64,000 nt of DNA. Source: Sphingobacteriales bacterium (GTDB lineage Bacteria; Bacteroidota; Bacteroidia; Sphingobacteriales; Sphingobacteriaceae). Shown in pieces: positions 63,861-64,000 of the stretch (position 1 is its first letter; each line of letters opens with the position of its first letter). The position numbers and the translations under genes were made by a program. The DNA lies in contig JAQBOG010000024.1 in the NCBI GenBank assembly GCA_028288165.1, positions 123,321 to 187,320 on the forward strand, given 5' to 3'. The notes under the pieces are model-generated. The model saw nothing but the letters and a program-made list of their open reading frames with translations, was not told the DNA's origin and did no database searches.

Positions 63861-64000
63861 AGTATTGAGTATTGAGTATTGAGTATTGAGTATTGAGTAT
63901 TGAGTATTGAGTATTGAGTATTGAGTATTGAGTATTGAGTATTGAGTATTGAGTATTGAGTATTGAGTATTGAGTAATGAGTATTGAGTATTTAGTATTG
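63861..64000. repeat. heptamer tandem array (AGTATTG)n running off the window edge
   Basis: Twenty consecutive copies of AGTATTG fill 63861-64000; only two late copies vary (AGTAATG, AGTATTT). The array is cut by the window end, so its true length is unknown. It begins 23 bp from the FtsB-like start codon. The reverse complement CAATACT also occurs once in the tract at 19660-19680. Confidence 0.9.

Noticed and set aside
63861..64000. CRISPR array
   Set aside because: The repeat unit is 7 bp with no spacers, and no cas gene is nearby; it is a simple tandem array.

Overview
The window is AT-rich chromosomal DNA from a Bacteroidota bacterium, most likely a member of the Sphingobacteriaceae (Pedobacter/Mucilaginibacter-like). 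The evidence is a SusC/SusD pair, several proteins confined to the Bacteroidota (a DUF5606 protein, a DUF4293 protein, a Porin_10-type porin, a DivIC/FtsB-like protein), promoters of the TAnnTTTG type, and the low-complexity intergenic repeats common in that family. This placement is an inference from gene content; no 16S rRNA gene or tRNA gene was seen.

Layout. 1-2.6 kb is the end of the ribosomal alpha operon (rpsK partial, rpsD, rpoA, rplQ), closed by a terminator. dnaK follows behind a promoter region with a sigma-54-like -24/-12 element. 4.8-13.5 kb is a mostly minus-strand metabolic block: nucleotidyltransferase, a decayed HerA/DUF853 NTPase remnant, an S9-family protein whose catalytic Ser and His are replaced, an M42 aminopeptidase, a carboxyltransferase (PccB-like) and P5C dehydrogenase. 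13.7-17.5 kb is an overlapping operon lpxK-pnp-porin. 17.6-28.3 kb holds housekeeping genes (cyclophilin, rlmH, aconitase, polysaccharide deacetylase, gpsA) and a TolC/HlyD efflux pair without an inner-membrane partner.

29.1-46.6 kb is the accessory island and the most interesting part. A SusC/SusD outer-membrane pair is followed by two large lipoproteins, each with 14 Ca-binding FG-GAP/VCBS motifs (seven on either side of an ASPIC/UnbV domain). These flank two smaller lipoproteins that combine a CxxCH haem-c motif with FG-GAP repeats. A vanadium-haloperoxidase/PAP2-type lipoprotein and a TlpA-like thioredoxin with a CEHC motif come next. The order on one strand is SusC, SusD, A1, B1, B2, A2, haloperoxidase, thioredoxin. 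I infer a cell-surface redox and uptake system; its substrate is unknown.

46.7-64 kb returns to core genes: DEAD-box helicase, DUF4293, truA, an ABC exporter, a dicarboxylate/glutamate-type symporter, sucD, two MsrB paralogues (one exported, one cytosolic), nrdBA, a CWC protein, fabG, a VWA membrane protein and an FtsB/DivIC-like protein. nrdBA is preceded by about 475 bp that carries two palindromes, a TAnnTTTG promoter and a structured leader with a terminator-like hairpin. This is a candidate cis-regulatory RNA.

Several families of intergenic repeats recur: a roughly 85-95 bp structured element present three times (11.7, 49.3 and 60.0 kb), one palindromic TTGTCAT...ATGACAA element (61.3 kb), low-complexity tracts built on GAGAT/CTCAAATCT-like units, and a heptamer array (20 copies of AGTATTG) running off the right edge next to the ftsB-like start codon.
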